From Photobacterium profundum SS9 (GTDB taxonomy: Bacteria; Pseudomonadota; Gammaproteobacteria; Enterobacterales; Vibrionaceae), in contig NC_006371.1 of NCBI RefSeq assembly GCF_000196255.1, positions 1,682,054 through 1,746,053 of the forward strand: DNA of 64,000 nucleotides, given 5' to 3'. Shown piece by piece: positions 63,700 through 64,000 of the stretch (the stretch's first letter is position 1; every line of letters begins with the position of its first letter). The notes beneath the pieces are model-generated. The model was given only the letters and a program-made list of their open reading frames with translations. It was not told the DNA's origin and did not search any database. The position numbers and the translations under genes were made by a program.

Positions 63700-64000
63700 A
63701 TGTTAAAAATAATGTATGCGCTAATTACCTATGATGATCTGGTGCATTCCCACGGAATAAGCGGATTATCAAAAAAATCATATGATCATCATGCCATTTT
63801 AAAAGTTCATTTTGTTTCTGAAACAGATAAAGGTATTGTTTTTTCTGCTCTTGTTGATGAAAATAAATCACTACATTTTAAATCATTATCAAGGCCACTC
63901 TTTAATGTATCGTATCGAATATTAGAAGTAGAAAACCACCGAGCGACCTGTTTCTACATCATTAAATCAATGAAAAATACCATCGAAACTGAATACTTTA
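63700..64000 (+). CDS. Unrecognised protein, N-terminal part (runs off the window)
   Basis: The ATG at 63700 with GGAGAG upstream opens a frame with no stop for 100 codons to the window end. It begins MLKIMYALITYDDLVHSHGI, then a beta-rich stretch (AILKVHFVSETDKGIVFSAL). Lysine, asparagine and AT-rich codons dominate, and I see no known motif. The preceding hairpins may form its leader. Nothing can be said of its function. Confidence 0.6.
   Translation, partial: MLKIMYALITYDDLVHSHGISGLSKKSYDHHAILKVHFVSETDKGIVFSALVDENKSLHFKSLSRPLFNVSYRILEVENHRATCFYIIKSMKNTIETEYF

Overview
The window looks like chromosome from a marine gammaproteobacterium of the Vibrionaceae, most likely a Photobacterium. This is inferred from remembered protein families (ribose operon, PtsG, ModE-like, YebC-like and DadA proteins), AT-rich intergenic DNA, short ATACCA and ATACCCAAG repeat families, and a selenocysteine-dependent glycine reductase cluster. 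No database search was run.

The centrepiece is at 6.5-20.5 kb, a nearly self-contained selenocysteine plus glycine reductase island. tRNA-Sec, selA and selB lie on the minus strand. Further upstream on the same strand is a probable operon in the order trxB, trxA, grdA, grdA, grdC, grdD, selD, grdE, grdB. A GrdX-like gene on the plus strand converges on it. Four genes carry in-frame TGA codons read as selenocysteine: two tandem grdA copies, grdB and selD. The island therefore encodes the selenophosphate synthase, the tRNA, the charging and elongation factors, the client enzyme and its thioredoxin reductant. Glycine reductase makes acetyl phosphate from glycine; acetate kinase, needed to turn that into ATP, is not in the window.

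Other regions. 0-6.5 kb: an RND-type exporter, a decayed XRE regulator, a GNAT enzyme and a TetR-controlled SDR/membrane-protein pair with visible operator-like palindromes. 21-24.6 kb: an M18 aminopeptidase, a DsrE-like protein and a ModE-like regulator. 25-31.2 kb: a complete ribose system (rbsD, A, C, B, K, R) with candidate CRP and RbsR sites and an internal hairpin between rbsC and rbsB. 31.3-34.7 kb: an SDR, a LysR regulator with a tetranucleotide repeat at its 3' end, and NDH-2. 34.7-40.5 kb: an IS200-type element, a formylglutathione hydrolase gene split by a 1400-bp IS4-type element, a LysR regulator, Gfa and a cupin. 41-45.3 kb: Cfa, a short cassette of unknown genes, an AhpD-like protein and a LysR regulator. 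45.4-46.8 kb: tRNA-Asp, tRNA-Ser and a YebC-family protein. 46.9-52.8 kb: a LuxR-type regulator, PtsG and a divergent response regulator / histidine kinase / sugar-binding-protein operon. 53-57.2 kb: a secreted subtilase with a chitin-binding tail, then a scrapyard of a MITE, a second IS4-type copy and gene remnants. 57.4-64 kb: a LuxR regulator, a MocR-type regulator, DadA with a divergent GcvA-like regulator, an agmatinase remnant and an unknown gene running off the end.

The right two thirds show active genome remodelling. There are two near-identical IS copies with target duplications, nested insertion into a MITE, a partial duplication of the binding-protein gene, and at least five truncated or frameshifted genes.
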